From SSSZ01 sp036732025 (GTDB lineage: Bacteria > Pseudomonadota > Gammaproteobacteria > Burkholderiales > Rhodocyclaceae): DNA of 64,000 nucleotides. Shown here piece after piece: positions 23,151 to 31,915 of the stretch. Below the pieces are notes generated by a model. That model searched no databases. It saw nothing but the letters and a program-made list of their open reading frames with translations, and was not told the origin of the DNA. The translations under genes were made by a program, and so were the position numbers. Location: assembly GCA_036732025.1 (NCBI GenBank), contig DAINDE010000010.1:21146-85145 (forward strand). The letters run 5' to 3'. Position 1 is the first letter of the stretch; every line of letters begins with the position of its first letter.

Positions 23151-23929
23151 GCGCCGATCGGGAAACCCTCCCCATCCTCTATCGGGACGAGTGGATGGTC
23201 GCCGTGCACAAGCCCGCCGGGCTGCTCGTCCATCGCACCGGACTGGACCGCCACGAAACCCGTTTCGCCGTACAGATGCTGCGGGACCAGCTGGGGCGCC
23301 GGGTCTGGCCGGCCCACCGGCTCGACAAGGGTACCTCGGGGGTGCTCCTCTTCGCCTTCGATGCCGGCGTCGCCGGCGCCCTCGGCGGCCAGTTCGCCGC
23401 CGGTGCGGTGGCAAAGCGCTACCTGGCGGTGGTGCGAGGCCATCCGGCGCCTGAAGGCAGCATCGACCATCCGTTGACGCGGCAACGGGACGACTATGAA
23501 TTCATTGCCGGGGAGGACTGCAGCAACGAGCCCCAACCGGCGTCGACACGTTTCCGCCGCCTGGCGACGACGGAACTGCCCCATGCCGTGGACCGCTACC
23601 CCACCAGCCGCTACGCCCTCCTCGAGCTGGAACCCCTGACCGGCCGCAAACACCAGTTGCGACGCCACCTCAAGCACATTGCCCATCCCATCATCGGCGA
23701 CGCCACCTACGGCAAGGGCGCCCACAACCGGCTCTTCACCCGGCTGTTCGGCTCCCGCCGGCTGCTGCTGGCTTGCACCGGCCTCGGCTTGCGGCACCCG
23801 GGCGATAACAGGGAAATCGCCATCACCGCACCCCCGGCCGACGATTTCGCCGCCGTCCTCGGCCACCTGGGCTGGGAAACCCCGCCCGATCCGCGTTTTG
23901 GGCCAGCCGGGCCGGGGAACGCTCAGTAG
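23147..23929 (+). CDS. truC: tRNA pseudouridine(65) synthase-like protein
   Basis: A 260-residue RluA-family pseudouridine synthase. The catalytic motif HRLDKGTSGVLLFA (Asp near residue 60) is intact, and GRKHQLRRHLKHIAHPIIGDATYGKG is the conserved C-terminal motif. There is no S4 domain, as expected for TruC, which modifies U65 of some tRNAs. The GTG start overlaps the previous stop (GTGA). The last seven bases overlap the convergent CBS gene. RluC-like rRNA specificity is the alternative. Confidence 0.85.
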   Translation: MSADRETLPILYRDEWMVAVHKPAGLLVHRTGLDRHETRFAVQMLRDQLGRRVWPAHRLDKGTSGVLLFAFDAGVAGALGGQFAAGAVAKRYLAVVRGHPAPEGSIDHPLTRQRDDYEFIAGEDCSNEPQPASTRFRRLATTELPHAVDRYPTSRYALLELEPLTGRKHQLRRHLKHIAHPIIGDATYGKGAHNRLFTRLFGSRRLLLACTGLGLRHPGDNREIAITAPPADDFAAVLGHLGWETPPDPRFGPAGPGNAQ

Positions 23930-24363
23930 CCGATGGAGCCTTCCAGCTCTTCCCGCCGGCGGATATCCCGTTCCAGGTCCACGATGTCCTGGCCCAGGGC
24001 ATCCCGAGCCGACACCATGCCCAGGGGGCATCCGTCGTCGTCCACCACCGGCACGTGGCGGAAGCCCCCCTCGGCCATGAGGTGAAGGGCATAGGCCAGG
24101 GGCTTGTCGGCGCGAATGGTCTGCAGGTCGGCGACCATCACGTCGGCGATGCGGGTGGAGTCCGGGTCCAGGCCGGCAGCGAGAACCTTGTTAAGCGCGT
24201 CCCGTTCGGTGAAGATGCCCGCCATGCGGCCCTTCTCGACCACCAGCAGGGCGCCGATCCGTTTCTCGGCCATGAGTTTGCAGGCGGCGCGGACAGTAGT
24301 GTCCTTGCCGGTCGTGAACAGGTTGCGTCCCTCGATCACGTCGCTAATGAGTCTTTTTGCCAT
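23923..24363 (-). CDS. CBS-domain pair protein
   Basis: A 146-residue protein made of two CBS domains (about residues 8-62 and 72-128) that bind adenine nucleotides. Recognisable segments are TTVRAACKLMAEKRIGALLVVEKGRMAGIFTERDAL and KPLAYALHLMAEGGFRHVPVVDDDG. It has no attached enzyme or channel domain, so it is a free-standing regulator of unknown partner. AAGGAGA ahead of the ATG at 24363 supports this start over one at 24432. Confidence 0.88.
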   Translation of the reverse strand: MAKRLISDVIEGRNLFTTGKDTTVRAACKLMAEKRIGALLVVEKGRMAGIFTERDALNKVLAAGLDPDSTRIADVMVADLQTIRADKPLAYALHLMAEGGFRHVPVVDDDGCPLGMVSARDALGQDIVDLERDIRRREELEGSIGY

Positions 24364-24450
24364 GGTGTGTCTCCTTGTCGTTATCTCTGAATGTTGGCCG
24401 ACTTCGCCAGGGGATGCAAGCCTCGCCCCCATGCGACTGTAGGCCGCCGT

Positions 24451-24522
24451 TCATTGCGAGCGGATGACGATCACCGCGATGACGATGAAGGTAATGACCA
24501 TGCCGATCAGTTCGATGTTCAT
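24451..24522 (-). CDS. 23-residue hydrophobic small protein
   Basis: The ATG overlaps the stop of the crotonase gene by four bases (ATGA), which suggests translational coupling. The product MNIELIGMVITFIVIAVIVIRSQ is a single predicted membrane helix (about residues 4-20) with a positively charged C-terminus, giving a likely single-pass inner-membrane microprotein. Nothing is known about its role. It is too short for routine gene finders, and chance occurrence is possible. Confidence 0.5.
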   Translation of the reverse strand: MNIELIGMVITFIVIAVIVIRSQ

Positions 24523-25349
24523 TCGTCGGGATACCTCGGTGGGCGTCCTTCCCGCCTCGCGGCAAGGGCTTCCTGCAGATCGTCGGAAAGGAGCATGGCA
24601 GCATTCCAGGCGGCCACCTGGCGGAGGCCGTCGGCCAGCGTGTGGTCGCGGGCGTAATTCATGGCTTCCTTGACACCGCGAATGGCCAGGGGCGACTTGG
24701 CGGCGATGGCGGCGGCGAGTTCGCGGACGCCTTCCCACAGTGACTCGGCGGTCGGGAAGCCCCGGTTAACCAGGCCCAGCCGTTCCGCTTCGACAGCATC
24801 CACCGAGCGCCCGGTATAGGCCAGCTCCCGGGCCATGCCCTCGCCGACCAGACGGGGCAGGCGTTGCAGGGTGCCGACGTCGGCAACCATGGCCAGATCG
24901 ATTTCCCGAACCGAAAACACCGCGTCGGCCGCGGCATAACGCATGTCGCACCAGGTGGCGAGATCCAGCCCTCCCCCCACGCAGGCGCCGTGGATGGCCG
25001 CCAGGACCGGCTTGCGGCAGCGCTCTATCGCCGCGAGGCAGTCCTGCAGGTCGAGGATGATCCGCCGCAGGCGCTCGCGGCTACGCGCGCCGTCGGCATG
25101 GGCCACCTCGCCGGCCACCTGGCCGAGCATGGCCAGATCGATACCTGCGCAGAAATTGCGTCCGGCGCCGGCGAGCACCACGGCCCGGACCGCCGGCGCT
25201 CCGTCGAGCCAGCGGAAGCAGTTGCGCAAGTCCTGCCAGAGTTCGGCGTTCATGGCGTTGGCGCATTCCGGGCGATTGAGGCGGACCTCCGCCACCGCCC
25301 CGGCAACGGCAACATGGAGGGTGTTCAACTGGGGCCCCTGGCTTGCCAT
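24519..25349 (-). CDS. Crotonase family protein, dienoyl-CoA isomerase-like
   Basis: A 276-residue enoyl-CoA hydratase/isomerase fold protein. The oxyanion hole segments are GRNFCAGIDLAML and HGACVGGGLDLATWCD. The stretch IDLAMVADVGTLQRLPRLVG matches delta(3,5)-delta(2,4)-dienoyl-CoA isomerases, in which an acidic pair replaces the usual Glu of hydratases. A role in oxidation of unsaturated fatty acids is likely. AGGAG before the ATG at 25349 sets the start; the open frame continues upstream to 26054 only as antisense to the next gene. Confidence 0.85.
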   Translation of the reverse strand: MASQGPQLNTLHVAVAGAVAEVRLNRPECANAMNAELWQDLRNCFRWLDGAPAVRAVVLAGAGRNFCAGIDLAMLGQVAGEVAHADGARSRERLRRIILDLQDCLAAIERCRKPVLAAIHGACVGGGLDLATWCDMRYAAADAVFSVREIDLAMVADVGTLQRLPRLVGEGMARELAYTGRSVDAVEAERLGLVNRGFPTAESLWEGVRELAAAIAAKSPLAIRGVKEAMNYARDHTLADGLRQVAAWNAAMLLSDDLQEALAARREGRPPRYPDE

Positions 25350-25487
25350 GGCGAGCTCCTGTTCGAAAAGGCGGGTGGATTCGACTGCCTCCCGATTATG
25401 CCACCGGCGCTCCCGGGCGCCGCGGAAGTTATTGACGTATGCGCGAAAACTGACATTATTGAAGCCATTGAGGGAAGCGACGACGCC

Positions 25488-26090
25488 ATGGCAATCTCCA
25501 CCGACACCGAAACCTGCTCCACCCGCGACGCCGCGAAACTCCTCGGCATCAGCGTCCGCACCGCCCAGATGTGGGTGGAAGAGGGCCGCCTGCGCGCCTG
25601 GAAGACCCCCGGCGGCCACCGGCGCATCCTGCGCGAATCCGTGGATGCCATCCTCCAGCGGCGCCAGCAGGAAACCGCCGGAGTTCCCGACGATTTCGAC
25701 ATCCTCGTGGTCGAGGACGACCGCGTCCAGCGCCAGATCCTGGAAAGCAAGCTCGCTGCGCTGCGCCCCGGGCTGTCGGTACGCGTCGCCTACAACGGCA
25801 TGGAAGGCCTCATCAAGATCGGCGAGCGCCAGCCCCAGCTCCTCATCACCGACCTGGCCATGCCCGGCATCGACGGCTTCCGCATGCTGGCCACCCTCAC
25901 CTCCACGCCCCTGCTCCGGCCCATGCAGATCATCGCCGTCACCGGCCTGTCGGAGGAGGAAATCTCGGCCAGCGGCGGCCTTCCCGCCGGCGTCGCCGTC
26001 TTTCACAAGCCGCTCAGCCTGCCGGCCCTGCTCAACCTGGTCCTCGCCTACCACGACCTGTGGTCCCTGGGACGCCAGAGCGCCCGCTGA
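25488..26090 (+). CDS. MerR/excisionase-type HTH fused to a receiver domain
   Basis: A 200-residue protein. Residues 10-50 form a MerR/BldC-like winged helix (CSTRDAAKLLGISVRTAQMWVEEGRL ... TPGGHRR). Residues 70-195 form a response-regulator receiver domain with acidic residues in VVEDDRV, phosphorylation site Asp122 (LLITDLAMPGIDG), Thr in IIAVTGLS and Lys in FHKPLS. The DNA-binding domain precedes the receiver, the reverse of the usual order. No kinase is adjacent. It is divergent from the crotonase gene, which it may control. Confidence 0.88.
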   Translation: MAISTDTETCSTRDAAKLLGISVRTAQMWVEEGRLRAWKTPGGHRRILRESVDAILQRRQQETAGVPDDFDILVVEDDRVQRQILESKLAALRPGLSVRVAYNGMEGLIKIGERQPQLLITDLAMPGIDGFRMLATLTSTPLLRPMQIIAVTGLSEEEISASGGLPAGVAVFHKPLSLPALLNLVLAYHDLWSLGRQSAR

Positions 26091-26143
26091 ATCCCGCAGG
26101 CCGGCGCGTTAAGTAGTTCACTATGCCGGACGCAAGCCGACCC

Positions 26144-26149
26144 TATAAT
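26144..26149 (+). promoter_or_regulatory. Candidate -10 element for the TPR protein gene
   Basis: TATAAT, an exact -10 consensus, lies 60 bases ahead of the ATG at 26210. No convincing -35 hexamer is present at the right spacing. Confidence 0.3.
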
Positions 26150-26209
26150 CAGGGGGCTCGCCTCCCGGCGAGGCCATTGCGCCTGCCTCCCAACCCAACC
26201 GCCCAAGCC

Positions 26210-29008
26210 ATGCGCCTCCAAGTACGCTCCGCCCTCATCGCCGGCATCCTGGCCCTCGTGCCGCTGCTCGCCGCCGCCGCCGATCCCAAGGCCGCCCGCT
26301 ACTACGAAGACGCCCTGGGGCGTTACGAGAAGAAGGACATGGCCGGCGCCGTCATCCAGCTCAAGAATGCCCTGCAGATCGACCGCAGCATGCTGGCGGC
26401 CCATGTCCTCCTCGGCAAGGCGCTCCAGTCCAACGGCGACCTGCCGGCCGCCGAGGCGGCGTTCGAGGAGGCGCTCCGCCTCGGCGTCAACCGCGGCGAA
26501 GTCATTGTGCCCCTGGGCCAGATCTACCTGCTGCAGGGCAAGTACGAAACCCTGCTCGAACGCATCACCACCGCCGGCCTTGCCGCGCCCCTGCAGGCGG
26601 AAGTGCTCGTGCTGCGCGCCAATGCCCTCAACGAGCGGGGCGACAAGAACGCCGCCAGCCGCGCCCTCGACGAGGCCCGCCAGGCCGACCCCGCTTCCCT
26701 GAGCGTCCGCCTCGCCCAGATCGCCCTGTTCCTGCGCAACGGCGATCTGGCCCGGGCCGCCAGCCTGTCGGAAGACGTGATCGCCCAGGCCCCGGGGGAC
26801 GCGTCGGCCTGGAACGCCCGCGGCTCCATCCTGCACATGCGGGGCGATGCCGCCGGTGCCCTGGCCGCCTACGGAAAAGCCATCGCCCTCGGCGAAAAGT
26901 ACTTCGACCCCCGCATCGCCCGCGCCGGACTCCTCATCGACCAGGGACGCTGGACCGAGGCCGAGGCCGACGTGACGGAACTCCAGCGCCTGGCCGGCGA
27001 AGATCCCCGGGTCGCCTACCTGCGCTCCCTGGTCGCCGCCCGGCGGGGCGATGCCGCCACCGTCAACAAGGCCCTGGCCGACATCACCAAGGCCCTCGAC
27101 CAGGCACCCGCCGCCCTGCTCAACGCCAACCGCCAGATGCTCTTCCTGGCCGGCCTGGCCCATTACGGCCTGCGCAACCACGAAAAGGCCGTTGACCACC
27201 TCTCCAACTACCTGCGCCAGTACCCGGGCGAACCCGGCCCCACCAAGCTGCTCGCCAGCCTGTATCTCGAACGGGGCGACAGCACGCGGGTCATCGCCCT
27301 CCTCTCCCCCCTGCTGCGCACCTATCCCAACGACGGCCGGGCGCTCGCCCTCCTCGCCAACGCACACATGCTGGAACGCAACTACCGGCAGGCGACGGCC
27401 CTGCTCGACCAGGCGGTGAAGGCCTCCGGCGGCGCCAGCGACATCCGCACCGACTTCGGCCTGAGCCTGGTGGTCACCGGCAACAACGACAAAGGCATCG
27501 AGCAGTTGCAGCAGGTGTTCGCCAAGGATGCCCGGCAGACCCGGGCCGGCCTGGCCCTGGCCATGCTCCAGATGCGCAACGGCCAGCCCAAGCGCGCCCT
27601 GGAAGTCGTGGAAAGCATGGTCAAGGCCGACCCGGCCAATCTCACCGCCCTCAACATGGCCGGCGCCGTCCGTCTGGCGACTGGCGACGCCGGCGGCGCC
27701 CGCAAGGCCTACGAGCAGGTGCTGGCCCAGGATCCCGGCTATCAGGCCGCCATCCTCAATCTGGCCCGCCTCGACGTCCGCGAAGGCAAGATCGAGGCGG
27801 CGCGCCAGCGGCTTGCCCAGATACTCAAGTCCGACATCGTCAATGTCGATGCCATGATCGAACTGGCGGCGGTCGAAGAAAGGGCCGGCCGCGTCTCCGA
27901 AGCGGTCCGCTGGCTCGAAAAGGCCCGCTCGGAAAGCAAGGGCACCGTGCGCGGCGGCAGCCTGCTCGCCGAACTGCACCTGCGCACGGGCAATCTCGAC
28001 CAGGCCCTGGCCGTCGCCAAGGACACCGCCGCAAGGCTACCGGAAAGCCTCTCGGCCCTGGGCATCCTGGCGCGAACCCAACTGGCCTCCCGGGACAACC
28101 GGGGCGCCCGCCAGACCCTGGCGGACATGACCCGCTACGCCAACTACGACCCCGACGCCCAACTGGAGATCGCCCGGCTGCAAATGGCCGCCGGCAACGA
28201 TTCCGGCGCCACCTACAGTCTCGAGAAGGCCCTCGGCACCCGCCCCGACTGGCTGCCCGCGCTCGTCATGTACGCCGAAGTGAATATCGCCCAGCGCGAC
28301 TACGCCAAGGCCGAACAGCGCATCCGCGGCATTGCCGAGAAATACCCGGGCAACGCCGTCATCAGCCGCCTGCAGGGAGACCTGGCGCTGGCCCGCGGCC
28401 AGCACGCCGCGGCCGTCGCCAGCTACACGGCCGGACTGAAGAAGGACTCAGCCCCCGACCTCCCCCTTCGCATCTTCCAGGCCCACCTCGGTGCCGGCGA
28501 GTTGAACAAGGGGCTGGCTTTCCTCGAGAAATGGCAAAAGGAGCACCCGGGCAATGCCACCGTGCTGCGCACCCTCGGCGACGCCAACCTGCGCGCCGGC
28601 AACCTGCAGGGCGCTCGCAGCGCCTACGAGCAACTGTTGAAGATCAGTCCGGACGATGCCGATGCCCTGAACAACCTGGCCCAGGCAGCCCTGAAGCAAA
28701 ACGACAAGGCGGCCGTCGGTTTCGCCGAAAGGGCCTTCGCCCTACGCCCCAGCGACGCCGGCATCATCGATACGCTGGGCTGGATACTGGTCCGCCAGGG
28801 CCAGCTCGACCGCGGCCTGGCCCACCTGCGTGACGCCCGGCTGCGCAACCCGGACAATCCGGAAATCCGCTACCACCTGGCTGCGGCTCTCAGTCTCGCC
28901 GGCCGCAAGAACGAAGCCCGGGAAGAGCTCACCCAATCCCTCAAGACCGGCATCGCCTTCCATGGCATCGACGACGCCCGCAAGCTCCAGGCCGAGCTCG
29001 CCCGATAG
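26210..29008 (+). CDS. prsT: PEP-CTERM system TPR-repeat protein (PrsT-like)
   Basis: A 932-residue exported protein with a signal peptide (about residues 1-23) followed by roughly 20 or more tetratricopeptide repeats covering the whole chain. Length and repeat pattern match PrsT, the large TPR protein of exosortase/PEP-CTERM systems. PrsT proteins are usually lipoproteins, but here no Cys follows the signal sequence (ALVPLLAAAADPKAARYY), so this copy should be soluble or secreted. The upstream start at 26123 is rejected as it adds 29 Pro-rich residues before the signal peptide. A PEP-CTERM protein follows, but no exosortase gene is in the window. Confidence 0.82.
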   Translation: MRLQVRSALIAGILALVPLLAAAADPKAARYYEDALGRYEKKDMAGAVIQLKNALQIDRSMLAAHVLLGKALQSNGDLPAAEAAFEEALRLGVNRGEVIVPLGQIYLLQGKYETLLERITTAGLAAPLQAEVLVLRANALNERGDKNAASRALDEARQADPASLSVRLAQIALFLRNGDLARAASLSEDVIAQAPGDASAWNARGSILHMRGDAAGALAAYGKAIALGEKYFDPRIARAGLLIDQGRWTEAEADVTELQRLAGEDPRVAYLRSLVAARRGDAATVNKALADITKALDQAPAALLNANRQMLFLAGLAHYGLRNHEKAVDHLSNYLRQYPGEPGPTKLLASLYLERGDSTRVIALLSPLLRTYPNDGRALALLANAHMLERNYRQATALLDQAVKASGGASDIRTDFGLSLVVTGNNDKGIEQLQQVFAKDARQTRAGLALAMLQMRNGQPKRALEVVESMVKADPANLTALNMAGAVRLATGDAGGARKAYEQVLAQDPGYQAAILNLARLDVREGKIEAARQRLAQILKSDIVNVDAMIELAAVEERAGRVSEAVRWLEKARSESKGTVRGGSLLAELHLRTGNLDQALAVAKDTAARLPESLSALGILARTQLASRDNRGARQTLADMTRYANYDPDAQLEIARLQMAAGNDSGATYSLEKALGTRPDWLPALVMYAEVNIAQRDYAKAEQRIRGIAEKYPGNAVISRLQGDLALARGQHAAAVASYTAGLKKDSAPDLPLRIFQAHLGAGELNKGLAFLEKWQKEHPGNATVLRTLGDANLRAGNLQGARSAYEQLLKISPDDADALNNLAQAALKQNDKAAVGFAERAFALRPSDAGIIDTLGWILVRQGQLDRGLAHLRDARLRNPDNPEIRYHLAAALSLAGRKNEAREELTQSLKTGIAFHGIDDARKLQAELAR

Positions 29009-29119
29009 ACGCATCCACCGGCGCCCCCGGCCGATGCCATGTCGGAAGACTTTACACCCCTCCGTCGCCGGGGCCGATATTTGCACACATCACATTGATT
29101 TAACACATAAAAATGTTTT

Positions 29120-29134
29120 TGGCGCAGAAATTGC
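29120..29134 (+). promoter_or_regulatory. Sigma-54 promoter of the PEP-CTERM gene
   Basis: TGGCGC-AGAAA-TTGC-T has exact spacing and one change from the consensus. Predicted start is near 29146, 40 bases before the ATG. Sigma-54 control by PrsK/PrsR is known for exosortase-linked genes; those regulators are not in this window. Confidence 0.65.
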
Positions 29135-29185
29135 TACCTGCTCATCATCAACAGGTGCATGCCCGACCGCAATAGAGAGCCCGCC

Positions 29186-29929
29186 ATGAAAACCAAGACC
29201 TCATTCCTCGCTTCCGCCTTCGCCGCCCTCCTGGCGCTGGCTTCCGATGCGGCCCTGGCAACGACGAGCTGGTCCGCCACCGGCGCCGACCTATACGCCT
29301 CCACGGATGCGACGGCCTATGCGAACAACGGCACCGGCGGCACCCTCAAAGAAGGCAACAAGGCGCTCTGGGGCGACAACTTGGGCATATCTCCGAATGG
29401 CGTGAGCGAAACGAGCCCTCAGCACGCGGTGGACAACAGCGGCTATACCGAGTCCCTGCTCCTCAACTTCAGCTCCATGGGCACCGCCGTGCTCAACGCC
29501 ATCACCATCGGCTGGAAATACAACGACGCCGACGTGTCCATCCTGGCCTACACCGGCAATAACGTCGCCGCCGACAACCCCAGCGACGTCAGCGGCAAAA
29601 CCTACTCCGGTCTGCTCGGCAGCGGCTGGGAGATCGTTTCCAACCAGGGAAATCTCAGCACCGGCGTCACCCGCAGCTTCAACACCGGGCCGGACGCGGT
29701 TTCCTCCAGCTACTGGCTGATCGCCGCCTACAACACCGCCTTCAGCAGCCTCGCCTGCAGCGGCGGCGCCTGTGGCGGCGGCAACGACTATTTCAAGATT
29801 TCCGCCCTGGGCGGTTCCGTCACCCCCCCGGACAACAAGGTTCCCGAGCCCTCTCCCATGGCCCTGCTGGGTGCTACCCTGCTTGGCGCCCTGGCCCTGC
29901 GTCGTCGCCAGAAATCCGACGCTAGCTGA
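29186..29929 (+). CDS. PEP-CTERM exosortase-dependent surface protein
   Basis: A 247-residue exported protein. The signal peptide ends near residue 25 (AALATTSW). The body is rich in Gly, Ser, Asn and Thr with a CSGGACGGG loop. The C-terminus is a classic sorting signal: VPEPSP, a hydrophobic helix (MALLGATLLGALALRR) and a basic end. An exosortase would cut at PEP and release or anchor the protein, typically in an exopolysaccharide matrix. A terminator follows. Confidence 0.92.
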   Translation: MKTKTSFLASAFAALLALASDAALATTSWSATGADLYASTDATAYANNGTGGTLKEGNKALWGDNLGISPNGVSETSPQHAVDNSGYTESLLLNFSSMGTAVLNAITIGWKYNDADVSILAYTGNNVAADNPSDVSGKTYSGLLGSGWEIVSNQGNLSTGVTRSFNTGPDAVSSSYWLIAAYNTAFSSLACSGGACGGGNDYFKISALGGSVTPPDNKVPEPSPMALLGATLLGALALRRRQKSDAS

Positions 29930-29955
29930 CCAGTCAGGAAGAGACACCCGCGAAA

Positions 29956-29981
29956 CGGCCTGCCATGCAGGCCGTTTTTTT
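29956..29981 (+). terminator. Terminator after the PEP-CTERM gene
   Basis: An 8-bp stem CGGCCTGC / GCAGGCCG with a 3-base loop is followed by seven Ts. Confidence 0.9.
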
Positions 29982-29990
29982 GTGCCCGCC

Positions 29991-30488
29991 TCAGCAGGGT
30001 TTGCCTGCCTTGCACCCCTTGAGAATCCACAGCGAGATGACCCCGGCGGCCTCGTGGGCCATGGCTTTGCGGGCCATGGAGGTGGGGTCGCGGCCGGCGT
30101 TGGTCTTGGCCATGGGGTCGGCCCCCGCTTCGAGTAGCAGCTGGGCGTGCCGGGCGTTCTGGGTATAGGCGGCCATGTGGAGCGGCGTCGCCCCCTCGTT
30201 GTCCCGGGCGTTGGGGTCGGCACCGGCGGCGATCAATACCTTGAGGGCCGACAGGTCCGGATTGGTGGCGGCCAGGTGAAGAGGTGTCGAACCCGCCGGC
30301 GTCCGGGCATCCCTGGCGGCGGGATTGGCTTTCAACAGCCGTTCGACGTCGGCGCCCCGGCCGATCCGGGCGGCGTCGTGGATGGCCAGATCGCCGGCAC
30401 CGAGCGTCGCCCCCCCTTCCTCCGCTGTGGCGCCGGATCCGGCGAGCAGTGCCGCCAATACTGTGCAAGCAATGACAAATATCTTCAA
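29991..30488 (-). CDS. Exported ankyrin-repeat protein
   Basis: A 165-residue protein with a signal peptide (about 1-22) and three ankyrin repeats at about residues 33-65, 68-100 and 101-135 (GSTPLHLAATNPDLSALKVLIAAGADPNARDNEGATPLHMAAY). Ankyrin repeats bind proteins, and the signal peptide puts this one in the periplasm. Two Cys near the C-terminus may form a disulfide. It lies opposite the PEP-CTERM gene and probably has no link to it. Confidence 0.85.
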   Translation of the reverse strand: MKIFVIACTVLAALLAGSGATAEEGGATLGAGDLAIHDAARIGRGADVERLLKANPAARDARTPAGSTPLHLAATNPDLSALKVLIAAGADPNARDNEGATPLHMAAYTQNARHAQLLLEAGADPMAKTNAGRDPTSMARKAMAHEAAGVISLWILKGCKAGKPC

Positions 30489-30730
30489 GGCGATTCTCCT
30501 GGCTTTGGCAAGCGGGAAAGGAGTCTAACGGAACTTCGACAGTGCCGGCTTTGACTTATATCCCCTCCGCGCCGATGGCGGATAGGCGGCAGCAGGAGAT
30601 GATTTGCCTCAAGGCCCGGCGCCCACTTAGGTTGCTATCCTTCGCCCATCCTGCAGCGGGCCGCGCCATGGGCCATGGCCGCCACTTTCCCCAACGCGCT
30701 CTCCCCGCGCCAACAACCTCTCGACCGTCG

Positions 30731-31888
30731 ATGCCGCTTCGTTCCCACCCCTTGTGGCTGGTTGGCTTCCGCCCCTTTTTTGCCCTTGCCTGTCTGGCCG
30801 GGATGAGCCTCCCCGTCCTCTGGACACTGGTGTTCTCCGGCACCGTTACCCTCCCGGGGTCCCTGCCCGCCCTTCGCTGGCACGCCCACGAGATGTTCTA
30901 CGGCTTCGGCTGGGCGGTCCTCGGCGGCTTCCTTCTCACCGCCACCAAGAACTGGGTCCAGGTTCGCGGCTACCATGGTCCCGCGCTCCAGTTGCTGGTT
31001 GCCGCGTGGCTGCTGGAACGCATCACCCTGTGGTGGGGCAGTGGCTGGCCGCCCGCCCTGTTCCTGGCCGGGGCCAATCTGTTTCTCGGCCTGATCGTGG
31101 CCATGCTGGCGGCTACCCTGATACGCCATCGCCGGCGCGATAGCTACCGCGACAACTATTTCTTCCTACTCGTCCTGCCGGCCTTCATCGTCGCCAAGAA
31201 CCTGCTGCTGACGGAGGCCGGCTTTGCCCTGGGCTGGAGCATGACCCTCGGCCTCTTCCGGATGGCGTTCCTGGTAATGCTGGAGCGTACCCTCACGCCC
31301 TTCATGAAGGGTGCCTTCCAGGTCGACCTCCTCCGTTACCGGCCCCTGGACATGTCCATCAAATTCCTCGGCCTTGCCCTCGTCCTCGAAGCGGCGATGC
31401 CGACGACGGCGGCCGCAGCCATTGCATTGCTGCTTGCCGCACTGATGGCCGCCAGGCTGTGCTGGTGGCATCCCCACCGCGCCCTGCGCCGGCTCGACAT
31501 CGGCATCATGTACCTAGGCTACCTGGCCCTGGTCGGCCAACTCCTCCTGGACGCCTGGGAAAAACTGGCCGGCACCCCCTGGGTCGGCACCCTGCCGCTG
31601 CACGTCTTCACCTTCGGCGCCATGGGACTGGTCATCCCGGCCATGATCCTGCGCATCGCCAAGGGGCATACCGGCCGCAAGGTGGTGTTCGCGCCGGGCG
31701 ACAAGGCGGTGTTGTGGATCATGATCGCCGCCTTCGCCATCCGTACGGCCGCACCCCAACTCTGGCCGGCGGCCTATCTGAGGTGGATCGAACTGGCGGC
31801 CGTCGCATGGTTCGCCGCCTTCGCCCTCCTTGCCTGGCGCACGCTGCCTTTCCTGCTGCAACCGCGGGTGGACGGCAAGGAACACTGA
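30731..31888 (+). CDS. nnrS: NnrS family membrane protein
   Basis: A 385-residue integral membrane protein with about 12 hydrophobic helices. Family motifs are seen at WLVGFRPFFALA, RWHAHEMFYGFGWAVLGGFLLTA, RTLTPFM and LHVFTFGAMGLVIPAMILRIAKGHTGR. NnrS proteins bind heme and copper and protect against nitric oxide stress in denitrifiers. The frame opens at 30542, but the MPLRSHPLWLVGFRPFF start at 30731 gives the normal N-terminus. No other denitrification gene is in the window. Confidence 0.88.
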   Translation: MPLRSHPLWLVGFRPFFALACLAGMSLPVLWTLVFSGTVTLPGSLPALRWHAHEMFYGFGWAVLGGFLLTATKNWVQVRGYHGPALQLLVAAWLLERITLWWGSGWPPALFLAGANLFLGLIVAMLAATLIRHRRRDSYRDNYFFLLVLPAFIVAKNLLLTEAGFALGWSMTLGLFRMAFLVMLERTLTPFMKGAFQVDLLRYRPLDMSIKFLGLALVLEAAMPTTAAAAIALLLAALMAARLCWWHPHRALRRLDIGIMYLGYLALVGQLLLDAWEKLAGTPWVGTLPLHVFTFGAMGLVIPAMILRIAKGHTGRKVVFAPGDKAVLWIMIAAFAIRTAAPQLWPAAYLRWIELAAVAWFAAFALLAWRTLPFLLQPRVDGKEH

Positions 31889-31915
31889 CCGACCTGCTGG
31901 GACGACCCGCCGGCC

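Noticed and set aside
20094..23414. 1106-codon open frame on the minus strand
   Set aside because: It lies antisense to the sigma-54 activator and CitE-like genes, has the Gly/Gln/His-rich composition of a GC-rich shadow frame, and contains no domain.
26123..26209. Upstream start for the PrsT-like gene
   Set aside because: It would put 29 Pro/Arg-rich residues before a good signal peptide and would begin upstream of the only -10-like sequence.
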